Source of the DNA: Candidatus Aalborgicola danicus
GTDB taxonomy: Bacteria; Pseudomonadota; Gammaproteobacteria; Burkholderiales; Burkholderiaceae_C
Direction: 5' to 3'
Length of the DNA stretch: 64,000 bases
Assembly (NCBI GenBank): GCA_016703945.1
Contig: JADJBC010000002.1
Coordinates: forward strand, 310,001-374,000
The stretch's first letter is position 1. Every line of letters begins with the position of its first letter. The position numbers and the translations under genes were made by a program. Shown piece after piece: positions 18,647-27,644 of this stretch. A model generated the notes under the pieces. The model searched no databases, had not been told where the DNA came from, and saw only the letters and a program-made list of their open reading frames with translations.

Positions 18647-20227
18647 CTATTCCGAACGGAACAATGCCGCGACCTTGACCTTGTGTTTGATGTTGGCCGA
18701 AATACTGCGTGACGCAGGCTTTGCACTGGCCTCCCACGAGGGCGCGGCCGCAGCTTCGCCGACTGCTTTAGGCTCATACGGTTTGTCAAAGAACGGGTCG
18801 CGCGCAGCTTGCACGGGCCGACTGTAGTCGCCGCGCGGCGCACGAGGTGCGCGCGTGGTGTAGGTATCGTCCCGGGTAGCACGGCTGCTATCGCCCCGTC
18901 CGGTGCGTCCGCCAGTGCGGCCGTTGTCGCCACCGCTGTCCTCTCCATCGTGAGAATACATGCGTCGGCCATCGTTGATGCGGCCCTGCTTGCGGATATC
19001 GGGGGCGTCTTCGTCGTATTCCACCGCCTCGAGTTCGATCTTGGTCTTGATCAGCTTTTCGATGTCACCGACCAGGCGGGCATCATTGTTGCCACCGACA
19101 AAGCTCACGGCCAGACCGGCAGCGCCCGCACGACCGGTGCGGCCAATGCGGTGGATGTAGTCTTCGGCGTTGAACGGAATGTCAAAGTTGAACACGCAGG
19201 GCACGTCCTTGATGTCCAGGCCGCGGGCCGCCACATCGGTACACACCAACAAGTCGACTTCGCCCTTTTTGAACGCTTCCAGCGCTTTCAAACGCTCGTC
19301 CTGGCTCTTGTCACCATGCAGGGCCGTAGTCTTCAGGCCTTCGCGCTCCAGCGTACGGGCCAGACGGGCACAACCGAGCTTGCTATTCACAAAGACAAAG
19401 GCCTGCTTCATACCGCGGGACTTCAGAATCTGGTGAAGCGCGTGTCGTTTTTCGTCTTCGGGCACGCTGTAAAAATGCTGCTCCACCGTGGAAGCCGTTG
19501 CATTGGCACGCGCGACCTCGATGGTGACCGGGTTTTGCAGGTAACTGTTCGCCAAGCGCCTGATCTCTGGTGAGAAGGTGGCGCTGAACAACAATGTGGT
19601 CCGTTGCTTGGGCAGGTAGGACAGGATGCGCTGCAGGTCGGGCAAAAAGCCGATGTCCAGCATGCGGTCGGCTTCGTCCAGCACCACATACTCCACCTGG
19701 TTCAGCACGGCATTCTTGGCTTCGATGTGGTCCAGCAGACGCCCAGGAGTGGCCACCAAAATCTCGACGCCGCGCTTCAACTCCAGTGTCTGGGGCTTCA
19801 TGTCCATGCCGCCAAACACCACGGCACTGCGCAGATTGGTGTACTTGGCGTAAAGCTTGACCTGTTGTGCCACCTGATCGGCCAGTTCGCGCGTGGGCAG
19901 CAGCACCAGGGCGCGCACCGGGTGGCGGGCCGGGGAGGTGGAGCTGTTTTCGTGCTTCAGCAATCGGTGCAACAACGGCAGCGAGAAAGCCGCCGTCTTT
20001 CCGGTGCCGGTCTGGGCAGCGCCCATCACGTCTTTGCCAGTGATCACCACGGGAATGGCCTGGGCCTGGATGGGGGTCATGGACTCGTAGCCCATCTCAC
20101 TCACGGCGCGGGCCAGAGGGGCCGCAAGCTGTAACTGGGCGAACGCCATGATCGGCGTATCCGAGTTCAGTTCGTTAGAAATTTCAGTAGGAGCGGGGAT
20201 ATTCAGTTCAGTATTCAAGTCGGTCAT
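18647..20227 (-). CDS. rhlE: DEAD-box RNA helicase, RhlE-like
   Basis: An ATP-dependent RNA helicase of 526 residues with all motifs: Q motif YESMTPIQAQAIP, Walker A AQTGTGKT, PTRELA, TPGRLLD, DEAD box VVLDEADRMLDIGF, SAT (LLFSATFSP), ARGLDIKDV and HRIGRTGRAG. The C-terminal 130 residues form a low-complexity Gly/Arg/Asp-rich tail (DNGRTGGRTGRGDSSRA), typical of RhlE-type helicases in Burkholderiales and useful for RNA binding. The start is taken at MTDLNTELN (20227); an ATG three codons earlier is also possible. Confidence 0.93.
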   Translation of the reverse strand: MTDLNTELNIPAPTEISNELNSDTPIMAFAQLQLAAPLARAVSEMGYESMTPIQAQAIPVVITGKDVMGAAQTGTGKTAAFSLPLLHRLLKHENSSTSPARHPVRALVLLPTRELADQVAQQVKLYAKYTNLRSAVVFGGMDMKPQTLELKRGVEILVATPGRLLDHIEAKNAVLNQVEYVVLDEADRMLDIGFLPDLQRILSYLPKQRTTLLFSATFSPEIRRLANSYLQNPVTIEVARANATASTVEQHFYSVPEDEKRHALHQILKSRGMKQAFVFVNSKLGCARLARTLEREGLKTTALHGDKSQDERLKALEAFKKGEVDLLVCTDVAARGLDIKDVPCVFNFDIPFNAEDYIHRIGRTGRAGAAGLAVSFVGGNNDARLVGDIEKLIKTKIELEAVEYDEDAPDIRKQGRINDGRRMYSHDGEDSGGDNGRTGGRTGRGDSSRATRDDTYTTRAPRAPRGDYSRPVQAARDPFFDKPYEPKAVGEAAAAPSWEASAKPASRSISANIKHKVKVAALFRSE

Positions 20228-20306
20228 GCATAGCAAAAAAAGGTGCTATCCGTCCGATAGCTGATGGGCACCCAACGCTGGGACCGCCCCGTATTATCCC
20301 CTAGTC

Positions 20307-21194
20307 TCAAAGTTGACGGGCGGAAAACGTGTCGCAAGCCTTGACGCTGCCGTTTTGCATGCCGTTGGCAAACCAGCGCTGGCGCTGGGCGCTGGTACCG
20401 TGGGTGAAGCTTTCCGGTACGACCTCCCCCCCACTGCTGCGCTGCAAGGCATCATCACCTATCCGGGCCGCCGCATTGATGGCCTCATCCACATCACCCT
20501 GCTCCAGCAGCTGGCGCGCATTGTTGGCATGGTGCGCCCACACACCGGCAAAACAATCGGCTTGCAATTCCAAACGCACACTCAGGACGTTGTATTCGGC
20601 CTTGCTGACCCGGCCTCGCAGTTGATCGACCTTGTTGCTGATTCCCATCAGGTTTTGCACATGGTGACCCACTTCATGGGCAATCACGTAAGCCTGAGCG
20701 AAGTCACCTGGCGCGCCCAATCGGGTTTTCAGGGTTTCATAAAACCCCAGATCGATATACACCTTCTGGTCTGCCGGACAGTAAAAAGGACCCATGGCCG
20801 ACTGGCCCTGACCACAGGCCGTCTGCGTAGCGCCACGAAACAGCACGAGTTGGGGGTCCTTGTACGTAGCGCCACCCTTGGCAAACACGTCCTTCCACAC
20901 ATCCTCGGTATCCGCCAACACGGTTGACACAAACTTGGCCATACGATCGTCGGCGGGTGGGCGTTGGGCCGGTGCCTGCTGCACCTGCGCCGCTGGCGCC
21001 CCACCCTCGCCACTGAGCATGCCCAAAATCGTCAACGGGTTGATTCCGAATATCCAACCACCCAGCAAAGCAACCACAATGGTGCCAATACCGATGCCCC
21101 GGCCACCGAAACCAGCGCCGATCGAGCGCCCAGCACTGCCCTCACTGCGGCGATCCTCCACGTTGTCGGATTCGCGATTGCCTTCCCATTTCAT
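20307..21194 (-). CDS. ypfJ: Neutral zinc metallopeptidase, YpfJ/KPN_02809 family
   Basis: A 295-residue membrane-anchored protein. A hydrophilic, Gly-rich N-terminus (GAGFGGRGIGIG) leads into one membrane helix (TIVVALLGGWIFG), followed by the peptidase domain. The zinc motif reads YVIAHEVGHHVQNLMG, with FAGVWAHHAN and the family signature FTHGTSAQRQRWF downstream. Substrates are not known. Its promoter region is shared with the divergent uppP and contains a degenerate copy of the 60-bp repeat. Confidence 0.92.
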   Translation of the reverse strand: MKWEGNRESDNVEDRRSEGSAGRSIGAGFGGRGIGIGTIVVALLGGWIFGINPLTILGMLSGEGGAPAAQVQQAPAQRPPADDRMAKFVSTVLADTEDVWKDVFAKGGATYKDPQLVLFRGATQTACGQGQSAMGPFYCPADQKVYIDLGFYETLKTRLGAPGDFAQAYVIAHEVGHHVQNLMGISNKVDQLRGRVSKAEYNVLSVRLELQADCFAGVWAHHANNARQLLEQGDVDEAINAAARIGDDALQRSSGGEVVPESFTHGTSAQRQRWFANGMQNGSVKACDTFSARQL

Positions 21195-21274
21195 GGCTTA
21201 TCTCCCTATATTCATGGCCGCAAAATGGCCTGGTGTTTCAAGGTCTGGACACAAACCGTGCTGACCCCGCCCGC

Positions 21275-21328
21275 TCGCTATCAATTAATGAGCAAATGAA
21301 ATAGATAATACGAGGGCTAAGTCGATAT
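21275..21328 (+). repeat. Dispersed ~60-bp repeat, degenerate copy I
   Basis: The copy begins cgctatcaattaatgagc and ends gataatacgagggctaagtc, keeping the start block and the CGAGGGCTA core. It lies in the ypfJ-uppP divergent intergenic region, a few bases before the uppP ribosome-binding site. Confidence 0.5.
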
Positions 21329-21345
21329 TAGTTCATCAGGAGTGT

Positions 21346-22182
21346 GTGTTGGATTCTGCGCTGTTTATCAAGGCTGTGATTCTGGGTGTCGTCGAAGGCC
21401 TTACCGAGTTTCTTCCCATTTCCAGTACCGGACACCTGATCCTGGCAGGGTCATTGCTGGGGTTTGTGGATGCAAAGGCCAAAGTGTTTGACATCGCCAT
21501 TCAAACAGGTGCCATTTTTGCCGTCATTCTGGTGTACTGGCAGAAAATTCGCGTCACCTTGCAAGACTTGCCAACACAAAGAAAGGCCCAGCAATTTGCC
21601 CTCAATGTGCTGATTGCCTTTCTCCCTGCTGTTGTCTTGGGTCTGATATTCGGCAAGGCCATCAAAGCCCATTTATTCAACCCCATGGTGGTCGCCACGA
21701 CTTTCATCATTGGCGGCTTCATCATTCTGTGGGCCGAAAAACGCCAAAACTCAGGCGAAAACACGGTCCAGGTTAGCGATACGGACGACATGGAATGGCG
21801 TCTGGCACTCAAAATCGGGTTGGTGCAATGCCTGGCCATGATCCCCGGCACCAGCCGCAGCGGTGCAACCATCATTGGCGGCATGCTGCTCGGCCTGTCG
21901 CGCAGGGCCGCAACGGATTTTTCGTTCTATTTGGCCATACCCACGCTGATTGGCGCCGGCGTCTACAGCTTGTACAAGGAACGTGCCGTTCTCGGTATGA
22001 ACGATATCCCGTTGTTTGCCGTCGGCCTTGTGGCATCGTTTTTAAGTGCCTGGATCTGTGTGCGGTGGTTGTTGCGATTTATTGCCAGCCACAGCTTTGT
22101 CGGTTTTGCCTACTACCGTATCGTGTTTGGCATCATTGTGCTGGTCACGGCGTGGACAGGCACGGTGGTCTGGGCCGATTAA
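21346..22182 (+). CDS. uppP: Undecaprenyl-diphosphatase (BacA/UppP type)
   Basis: An inner-membrane enzyme that recycles undecaprenyl pyrophosphate to the monophosphate carrier for peptidoglycan and other envelope polymers; overexpression gives bacitracin resistance. The 278-residue protein has the two BacA motifs: EGLTEFLPISSTGHLIL near the N-terminus and MIPGTSRSGATIIGGMLLG in the middle. The start is non-ATG: GTG at 21346 lies only 3 nt after AGGAG, while the following TTG (21349) has better spacing, so the true start may be one codon later. Confidence 0.96.
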   Translation: MLDSALFIKAVILGVVEGLTEFLPISSTGHLILAGSLLGFVDAKAKVFDIAIQTGAIFAVILVYWQKIRVTLQDLPTQRKAQQFALNVLIAFLPAVVLGLIFGKAIKAHLFNPMVVATTFIIGGFIILWAEKRQNSGENTVQVSDTDDMEWRLALKIGLVQCLAMIPGTSRSGATIIGGMLLGLSRRAATDFSFYLAIPTLIGAGVYSLYKERAVLGMNDIPLFAVGLVASFLSAWICVRWLLRFIASHSFVGFAYYRIVFGIIVLVTAWTGTVVWAD

Positions 22183-22199
22183 GGGCCGACCGCCAGCGG

Positions 22200-23015
22200 C
22201 TAATTCGGGTTTTCAGAGGCAAAGTTGAGCAGCGCGGCCTCGATGGCCGCCGCAGTCGCCATAGGCTTTTCCATTGGAAAAAGGTGGCTTCCGTCGAGCA
22301 TGGTGATCCGGCCTTTGGCGATCTTTTCGGTGCTGGCCATGCCCACCTGTTTCATTTCGTGTGAGTTCAACCCCCCGATAAACGCAACCGGGCATTTGAG
22401 CGGCTGGCGTGCCAACAAGCGCTCCAGATTGTCTGGAACGGTGTTGTAAAACTGGGTTTCGACGTGGCGATCGAAGCACAACACCCGCTTGTCGCCTGAT
22501 TCCATTGTGCAATGGGTGACATAGTCCATCAGCACCTCATCTTCCCATTTGGCAAAGGCTTTTTTGTGGCGAAAGTGTGCATAGGCCTCGGTTACCGTCG
22601 GCCAGCTGGTACGCCGGTGACGGCTGACCGCACCCGGCGACAGCGAACCCATCATCTGGGTGGTTTTCATGACGCCCACCGCGGTTGAACGCCAGCCGCC
22701 CAGAATCGGTGAATCGACCAGTACCACGCCCAGTGCCAATTCCGGGTTGCGTGACGCCGCCATCACGCTCAGAAAGCCGCCCAGCGAGTGACCAACCAAC
22801 CAAACCGGTTGACCCATTTGAGTGACTGCGGCGCTGGTGAAATCGATCAATTGTTGCACCACCTGCGGCCAGTTGTTTGTGACCGGGTAGCGCGCGTCGT
22901 GGCCAACCATTTCCAGCGCCTTGACAGTGAAACCCCTGGCCTCCAAGTGGCCAAACAACACACGGTAGGTGCTCGCAGGAAAACTGTTGGCGTGCGAAAA
23001 GACGATGGTTGACAT
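22200..23015 (-). CDS. Alpha/beta hydrolase
   Basis: A 271-residue cytoplasmic alpha/beta-hydrolase. The nucleophile elbow is GHSLGGFLS, and the likely catalytic histidine lies in DGSHLFPMEKP near the C-terminus. The N-terminus (IVFSHANSFPASTYRVLF) carries the oxyanion-hole strand typical of esterase or lipase-like members. Substrate unknown. It is convergent with uppP (17-nt gap) and lies 22 nt downstream of the Anbu gene on the same strand, so the two may form an operon. Confidence 0.88.
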   Translation of the reverse strand: MSTIVFSHANSFPASTYRVLFGHLEARGFTVKALEMVGHDARYPVTNNWPQVVQQLIDFTSAAVTQMGQPVWLVGHSLGGFLSVMAASRNPELALGVVLVDSPILGGWRSTAVGVMKTTQMMGSLSPGAVSRHRRTSWPTVTEAYAHFRHKKAFAKWEDEVLMDYVTHCTMESGDKRVLCFDRHVETQFYNTVPDNLERLLARQPLKCPVAFIGGLNSHEMKQVGMASTEKIAKGRITMLDGSHLFPMEKPMATAAAIEAALLNFASENPN

Positions 23016-23037
23016 ACGCAGCAGACCGCAGGCAGCG

Positions 23038-23865
23038 TCAGATTAACTTCTCTTGGGGCGTCGTGATCTTCCGGAGCGGCAGGCTACGCAACGATCCCAC
23101 CAGCAAAGGCACACTGGTCTGCCCGCCGTCCCACATGGGGTCTTCTATGCTGTCAAACACCTCGCGCAACTTCTGGCCCCAGTTGTCATGCAGCATTTTG
23201 AAGTACGGATTGTTGTCATCGATACACACGATGCGGTTGGTCTGGAACTGGTTCGCTTCGTACACCACCATATCGAGCGGCAGACCCACGGACAGATTGG
23301 ATTTCAGGGTCGAGTCCATCGACACCAGCGCACACTTGGCGGCCTCATCCAGCGGCGTGAGGGGCGTTATCACACGGTCCAGTACGGGTTTGCCGTATTT
23401 GGACTCACCCACCTGAAAATACGGCGTCTCGGGTGTCGCTTCGATGAAGTTACCCGCGGAATAGACCTGGAACAGGCGCATGCCTTCCCCCTGAATCTGG
23501 CCACCAAAGATCAGCGACACATTGAAGTCCACACCGGCCTGCTGCAAGGACGCTGCGTCACGGTCATGGACCTTGCGAATCGCCGAGCCCAAAACCCGTG
23601 CGGCATCGAACATACTCTTGGCATTCCAGATCGTGATGCCTTCGTCACTTTCATGGTCCTTGAGCTTCTCAATCTGCAGAATTTCCCGCACCGACTGGGA
23701 AATGCTCAGGTTTCCGGCGGACAGCAGCACCATGAAGCGATCGCCGGGCTTTTCATAAACAATCATCTTGCGGAAGGTGCTAATCTGGTCCAGCCCGGCA
23801 TTGGTGCGGGAATCTGAGAGGAACACCAAGCCGGCGTTGAGTTTGATGGCGACGCAGTAAGTCAT
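23038..23865 (-). CDS. Anbu-type proteasome-related peptidase
   Basis: A 275-residue member of the Anbu (ancestral beta subunit) family of Ntn-hydrolases related to 20S proteasome and HslV. The second residue is threonine (MTYCVAIKLNAG), the expected N-terminal nucleophile after Met removal, and LVFLSDSRTNAG plus GDRFMVLLSAGNLS match the family. Anbu usually sits with an alpha-E protein, a circularly permuted ATP-grasp enzyme and a transglutaminase-like protein; none is adjacent here. It is followed by the alpha/beta-hydrolase on the same strand. Confidence 0.88.
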   Translation of the reverse strand: MTYCVAIKLNAGLVFLSDSRTNAGLDQISTFRKMIVYEKPGDRFMVLLSAGNLSISQSVREILQIEKLKDHESDEGITIWNAKSMFDAARVLGSAIRKVHDRDAASLQQAGVDFNVSLIFGGQIQGEGMRLFQVYSAGNFIEATPETPYFQVGESKYGKPVLDRVITPLTPLDEAAKCALVSMDSTLKSNLSVGLPLDMVVYEANQFQTNRIVCIDDNNPYFKMLHDNWGQKLREVFDSIEDPMWDGGQTSVPLLVGSLRSLPLRKITTPQEKLI

Positions 23866-23945
23866 GTGTTAGGACGTTTGGGGAAAACCCTAGAGTGTAT
23901 CGACGGCGGCAATCCGAAGTCCCCAGATCAGGAGGTCCCGCCCAG

Positions 23946-25568
23946 TCACGGCTTCGCGTTGAGCCGCTTCACACCAGCCACAAACCGCTGCAAAGCCTCT
24001 GACAGCACCCCCCGCGGAATCATGATCTCGATCAGCTGAAACTGGCCGCGGGTCGCAATGGCATGGTCCAGCGCTGCTTTAAGCTCGGCGCGCGTGTGCA
24101 CCCGTACCCCGGCGCCGCCCATGCCAGCGGCCATGTGGGCAAAGCCCCATTCGTCCAGGTCGGTGAATTTGGACTCGGGCTGGAAGGTGCGCAGCATTTC
24201 CCAACTGGCGTTGTTGAAGACCAGCACGATGGGGTCCCAGCCATAGCGCTTGCAGTTGCCCAGTTCCCAGCCCGTCATCTGAAAGGCGCCGTCGCCTACC
24301 AGGATCAGCGGACGTTGCCCCGTTTCGGCCTGCAGGCCAAGGCCGGCCGGCACACCAAAACCCATGGTGGCGTAGTAGCCCGGGCCTACCAGCGCCGTGT
24401 GCTCAATGTCCATCGCGGTGAACAGGCAATCGCCCACGTCCGAGGCAATGGGCATGCGGCCATGCTCGGCCATCAGGTCGTTGACCGCCGTGGCGATGTC
24501 GTTGGGGGCGATGGTGGCACCGTCGGCCACCAGGCCGCGCGGGAACACCTGGCGAGTGACAGCAAAGCGCTTCTCGGTTGCACCAATGCGGCTGAGTAAA
24601 TGGTCCACCAGCGCGGTCAATGTCACCTTGGCATAGGTGTGGTAGCCGATGGTGAGCTGGGCGTCAAATGCCAGGATGGCCTTGCGCATGTCGATGGTTT
24701 TTTCGGACACCGCAAAGTTGGTGTCACAGACGATGACCCCCAGCATGAACAGCGCGTCGGACGATTCCACCAGGCGCGTGACTTCCGGCAGACCCGCCAC
24801 GCCCATGTAAGTGCCCACCAACGGGGCGTCGGCCTCGGCAAGCAGGCCCCGGCCCATGAAGGAGGTGACGATGGGCAGACCCAGGCGGCGCGAGAGTTCT
24901 GCCACCTTGTCCTCCAGGCCAAAGCGACGCACTTCGACACCCGCCATCAGCACCGGCGACTGGGCGTTGGTCAGGCGCTGCAGAATCTCATTGACGCAGG
25001 CGTCCAGCTTGTCGGTGTCAACTACTGGCGCGGGCAGGGCAGGCACCGGCAGGCATTCCACGGCCACCATGTCACGCGGCAGCTCGATGTAGACCGGGCG
25101 TGACTGGCGCATACAGTTGGCCAGCACACGGGCGATGTCGGCCGGGGCGCGTTCTGCGTCGTCCAGACGCACCTGGTCGCAGGTAATTTGCTCGAAAATT
25201 TGACGTTGCGAATCCAGCGTCTTGGCCTGGTGGTGCAGCAGCAAGCCGGAGCGCGCCTCGCCCTTGCCCGGCCCGCCCGAAAGCACCACCAGTGGCGACT
25301 TCTCGGCATAGGCCGAGGCTACGGCGTTGACCATGTTCAGCGCACCGGCGCCGTACGTGACGGCGGCCACGCCCAATGCACAGTTGATGCGCGCCGCCGC
25401 ATCGGCCGCAAAACCTACGCCGGGTTCGTGCGACAGGGTGTGCAGCGGCAGGATTTCCGACTCTTCAATGATGCGGAAGAAGGGCAGGGCAAAGTCGCCC
25501 GGGATCCCAAAGATGCGGGTTGCGCCGTGTGCCTTGAGGGCGTGCAGCAAGGACTCGGTGATATTCAT
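23946..25568 (-). CDS. Indolepyruvate/phenylpyruvate decarboxylase-like ThDP enzyme
   Basis: A 540-residue thiamine-diphosphate enzyme of the 2-keto-acid decarboxylase group. The catalytic glutamate lies in LPLHTLSHEPGVGFAADA, and the cofactor-binding motif is GDGAFQMTGWELGNCKRYGW...NN. Close parallels are the Azospirillum ipdC/ppdC products, which decarboxylate indole-3-pyruvate or phenylpyruvate; a benzoylformate- or other keto-acid specificity cannot be excluded. ATG 25568 (MNITESLLHALKAHG) matches the family start better than an ATG five codons upstream. It stands alone; the next 230 nt upstream hold no gene. Confidence 0.87.
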   Translation of the reverse strand: MNITESLLHALKAHGATRIFGIPGDFALPFFRIIEESEILPLHTLSHEPGVGFAADAAARINCALGVAAVTYGAGALNMVNAVASAYAEKSPLVVLSGGPGKGEARSGLLLHHQAKTLDSQRQIFEQITCDQVRLDDAERAPADIARVLANCMRQSRPVYIELPRDMVAVECLPVPALPAPVVDTDKLDACVNEILQRLTNAQSPVLMAGVEVRRFGLEDKVAELSRRLGLPIVTSFMGRGLLAEADAPLVGTYMGVAGLPEVTRLVESSDALFMLGVIVCDTNFAVSEKTIDMRKAILAFDAQLTIGYHTYAKVTLTALVDHLLSRIGATEKRFAVTRQVFPRGLVADGATIAPNDIATAVNDLMAEHGRMPIASDVGDCLFTAMDIEHTALVGPGYYATMGFGVPAGLGLQAETGQRPLILVGDGAFQMTGWELGNCKRYGWDPIVLVFNNASWEMLRTFQPESKFTDLDEWGFAHMAAGMGGAGVRVHTRAELKAALDHAIATRGQFQLIEIMIPRGVLSEALQRFVAGVKRLNAKP

Positions 25569-25797
25569 GGCGTGGCTCCGCATCGATAGAAAGAAGCGGA
25601 AATTATGTCGCTTTGACTATGCAAGCGGTAAGCGTTGTGTGCCTACATCTCGTCGTTTTGCGCACAGTTCATGCATCCATCAATCAAAAATCATCCGCAA
25701 CACACAGCAATTTGATTCAAATCAAACTTCTCAACCAGGGCATCTCAACTAAGGTCTTTCGATGACCTGAGGAACACCGGCCTGATGCAGCCGCCTG

Positions 25798-26355
25798 TTA
25801 GCTGCGATTCGCCGATAAGACCAAAGCCTTCAGGGAGTCACACACAGTGCCGGTGTTGTCGGCATGCACCTGAATCACCCGCAGCGCATAGGTCCCGGGG
25901 GTCATGCCCGCCACGTTGGTCAGAACATCCCAACCGGCGTTGGCAAGCGAAGGCTTCTTGAAAATTTCTGCTACGTCGGAGCGGTCGCTGCCCAAGGTCG
26001 CCTGCACATAACGGGTATTGGCACCGACCATTTCGACATACACCAATTTGGGCAACGAACCACTGGGCACGTGGGCAGCCCAGCCGTGCAAGGTCAAGGG
26101 CGCACGGTCCGAAATGGGAAGCGAAGCCGCCGCCGCCGCGCCATTCACACGATCGACCGAACACTGGTCGGTCGGAGTCAACGTTGCCGGGATTTGGGTT
26201 GGCCGCACGTCGGTGGGCATGACCAGGGTCGCGGTTGGCGCCACCACCGCTGGCACAGGTGCAGGAGCGGACGGCGCCGCTACCGGAGTGGCGGGTTTTT
26301 CTGAACACGCAGTCAGGGCAGTGACAACGGCGATCATGTAGAAGGTAGTTTTCAT
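25798..26355 (-). CDS. Predicted lipoprotein, function unknown
   Basis: A 185-residue exported protein with a signal peptide ending in a lipobox (MKTTFYMIAVVTALTAC), then about 45 residues of Pro/Ala/Val-rich linker and a globular C-terminal part (LTLHGWAAHVPSGSLPKLVYV, PGTYALRVIQVHAD). Two cysteines (DQCSVDRV and VCDSL) flank the domain and may form a disulphide. It is divergent from an acyltransferase gene 158 nt away. I do not recognise the domain. Confidence 0.75.
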   Translation of the reverse strand: MKTTFYMIAVVTALTACSEKPATPVAAPSAPAPVPAVVAPTATLVMPTDVRPTQIPATLTPTDQCSVDRVNGAAAAASLPISDRAPLTLHGWAAHVPSGSLPKLVYVEMVGANTRYVQATLGSDRSDVAEIFKKPSLANAGWDVLTNVAGMTPGTYALRVIQVHADNTGTVCDSLKALVLSANRS

Positions 26356-26512
26356 GGCATCGGTCTAAAGGAATGGAATGTCGCAATTGTCGCCTTGATC
26401 CATCCGTCGGGCGTAGCAAGCATGGATGCGATACTTGAACCAGACGCGCAACAGCCCCGCTTGACTATGACACTGCGCCACTTGACAACCCCTACAAAGC
26501 CAATAACCTTCA

Positions 26513-27634
26513 ATGACTGAACCGATAACCCGTGTTGAAGCCCTGACGCAAAAGGACCATGTTTCCACCATCGACACGCTGCGTGCCATTGCCATTTGCT
26601 GCGTGTTGGCCCATCACATCTTCGCGTACACCGGGTTTCAGATTCCCTATCTCGACCTGAACGGTGGCTTGATCGGAGTCCAGTTGTTTTTCTTGATTTC
26701 GGGTTACCTGATTGTTCAAAGCGCGCTCAAATACCCACTGCGCGTGTTCGCCATCCATAGGTTCTTCAGGATTTTTCCGCCGTACTTGGTCGCGCTGCTG
26801 GTTTTTGCCGCCGCAAAATATTTCACAAACGACGGCTACAAAGTCGCCATGGACGCACGCTGGCCGTTCTTTTTACTGAACCTAGCAAATTTGCAGTTCA
26901 TGCATCCGGTTTCGGTGCTGTTGCTGGACTCCATCCACGTCGGCTGGTCTCTTACCGTGGAGTTGTTCTGGTATGCCCTTGCGCCGATACTGGTGTACGT
27001 GATTGGCAAGGGCAGCGGCCGTCAGATGGGCTGGCTGATCGCGCTCATCGTGTCAGCAGTGGTGTCCACTGTGTGGGTCTTTTGTGCTGCTCGGGGTTTG
27101 CTCAATCCGCTTTACGAAAGCGCCTTTCGGTTCACCGGCGTCGCCATCGACAACCCCACTTTCCGGCACTCCCTCATCGACAATGCACCGCCCGCCCAAA
27201 TGGTCTATTTTCTGATTGGCGCCTCGCTGTACTTGTTCCGGCATCAACTGCTGCGTGTTCCAACGTCCATCCTGTGGACAACGTCCAGCCTGATCTTGCT
27301 GTTTGTTCCGCTGTGGAACCAACAGTTGGCCCTTTTTCCCAACATCGTCACGGGTATTGGCAGCGCCGCTTTTTTTCTGTGGATTCGCCGATTTGGTATC
27401 CACGACAAGTTGACACTGTGGATTGCCAAGGTGTCGTACTCCATCTACCTGATCCATGTGCCAATCCTGCTGTTCATCTTCAAGTACTTGCATATCACCG
27501 GATGGGCAGGACTGCTGTTGGCTATTCTGAGTGTTGCAGCGCTGGCAGAACTCAGTTGGCGCTTTATTGAGGCGCCGTCCCAACGCTGGGGCAAACGGCT
27601 GGGGTTGAAAGTACAAACACGCCGGCCCAACTAG
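26513..27634 (+). CDS. Acyltransferase 3 family protein (OafA-like)
   Basis: A 373-residue, about ten-helix membrane acyltransferase of the type that O-acetylates surface polysaccharides or other envelope molecules. Diagnostic segments: STIDTLRAIAICCVLAHHIF with the conserved His in the first helix, GGLIGVQLFFLISGYLI, and the RFFRIFPPYLVALLVF arginine block. The donor is usually acetyl-CoA; the acceptor cannot be predicted. It is followed 10 nt later by the DUF4139 gene. Confidence 0.9.
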   Translation: MTEPITRVEALTQKDHVSTIDTLRAIAICCVLAHHIFAYTGFQIPYLDLNGGLIGVQLFFLISGYLIVQSALKYPLRVFAIHRFFRIFPPYLVALLVFAAAKYFTNDGYKVAMDARWPFFLLNLANLQFMHPVSVLLLDSIHVGWSLTVELFWYALAPILVYVIGKGSGRQMGWLIALIVSAVVSTVWVFCAARGLLNPLYESAFRFTGVAIDNPTFRHSLIDNAPPAQMVYFLIGASLYLFRHQLLRVPTSILWTTSSLILLFVPLWNQQLALFPNIVTGIGSAAFFLWIRRFGIHDKLTLWIAKVSYSIYLIHVPILLFIFKYLHITGWAGLLLAILSVAALAELSWRFIEAPSQRWGKRLGLKVQTRRPN

Positions 27635-27644
27635 GAAAAATACC

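Noticed and set aside
20221..20270. Possible tenth copy of the 60-bp repeat upstream of rhlE (gctatccgtccgatagctga)
   Set aside because: Only the stem-like block is present; the CGAGGGCTAG core is absent, so it was not counted.
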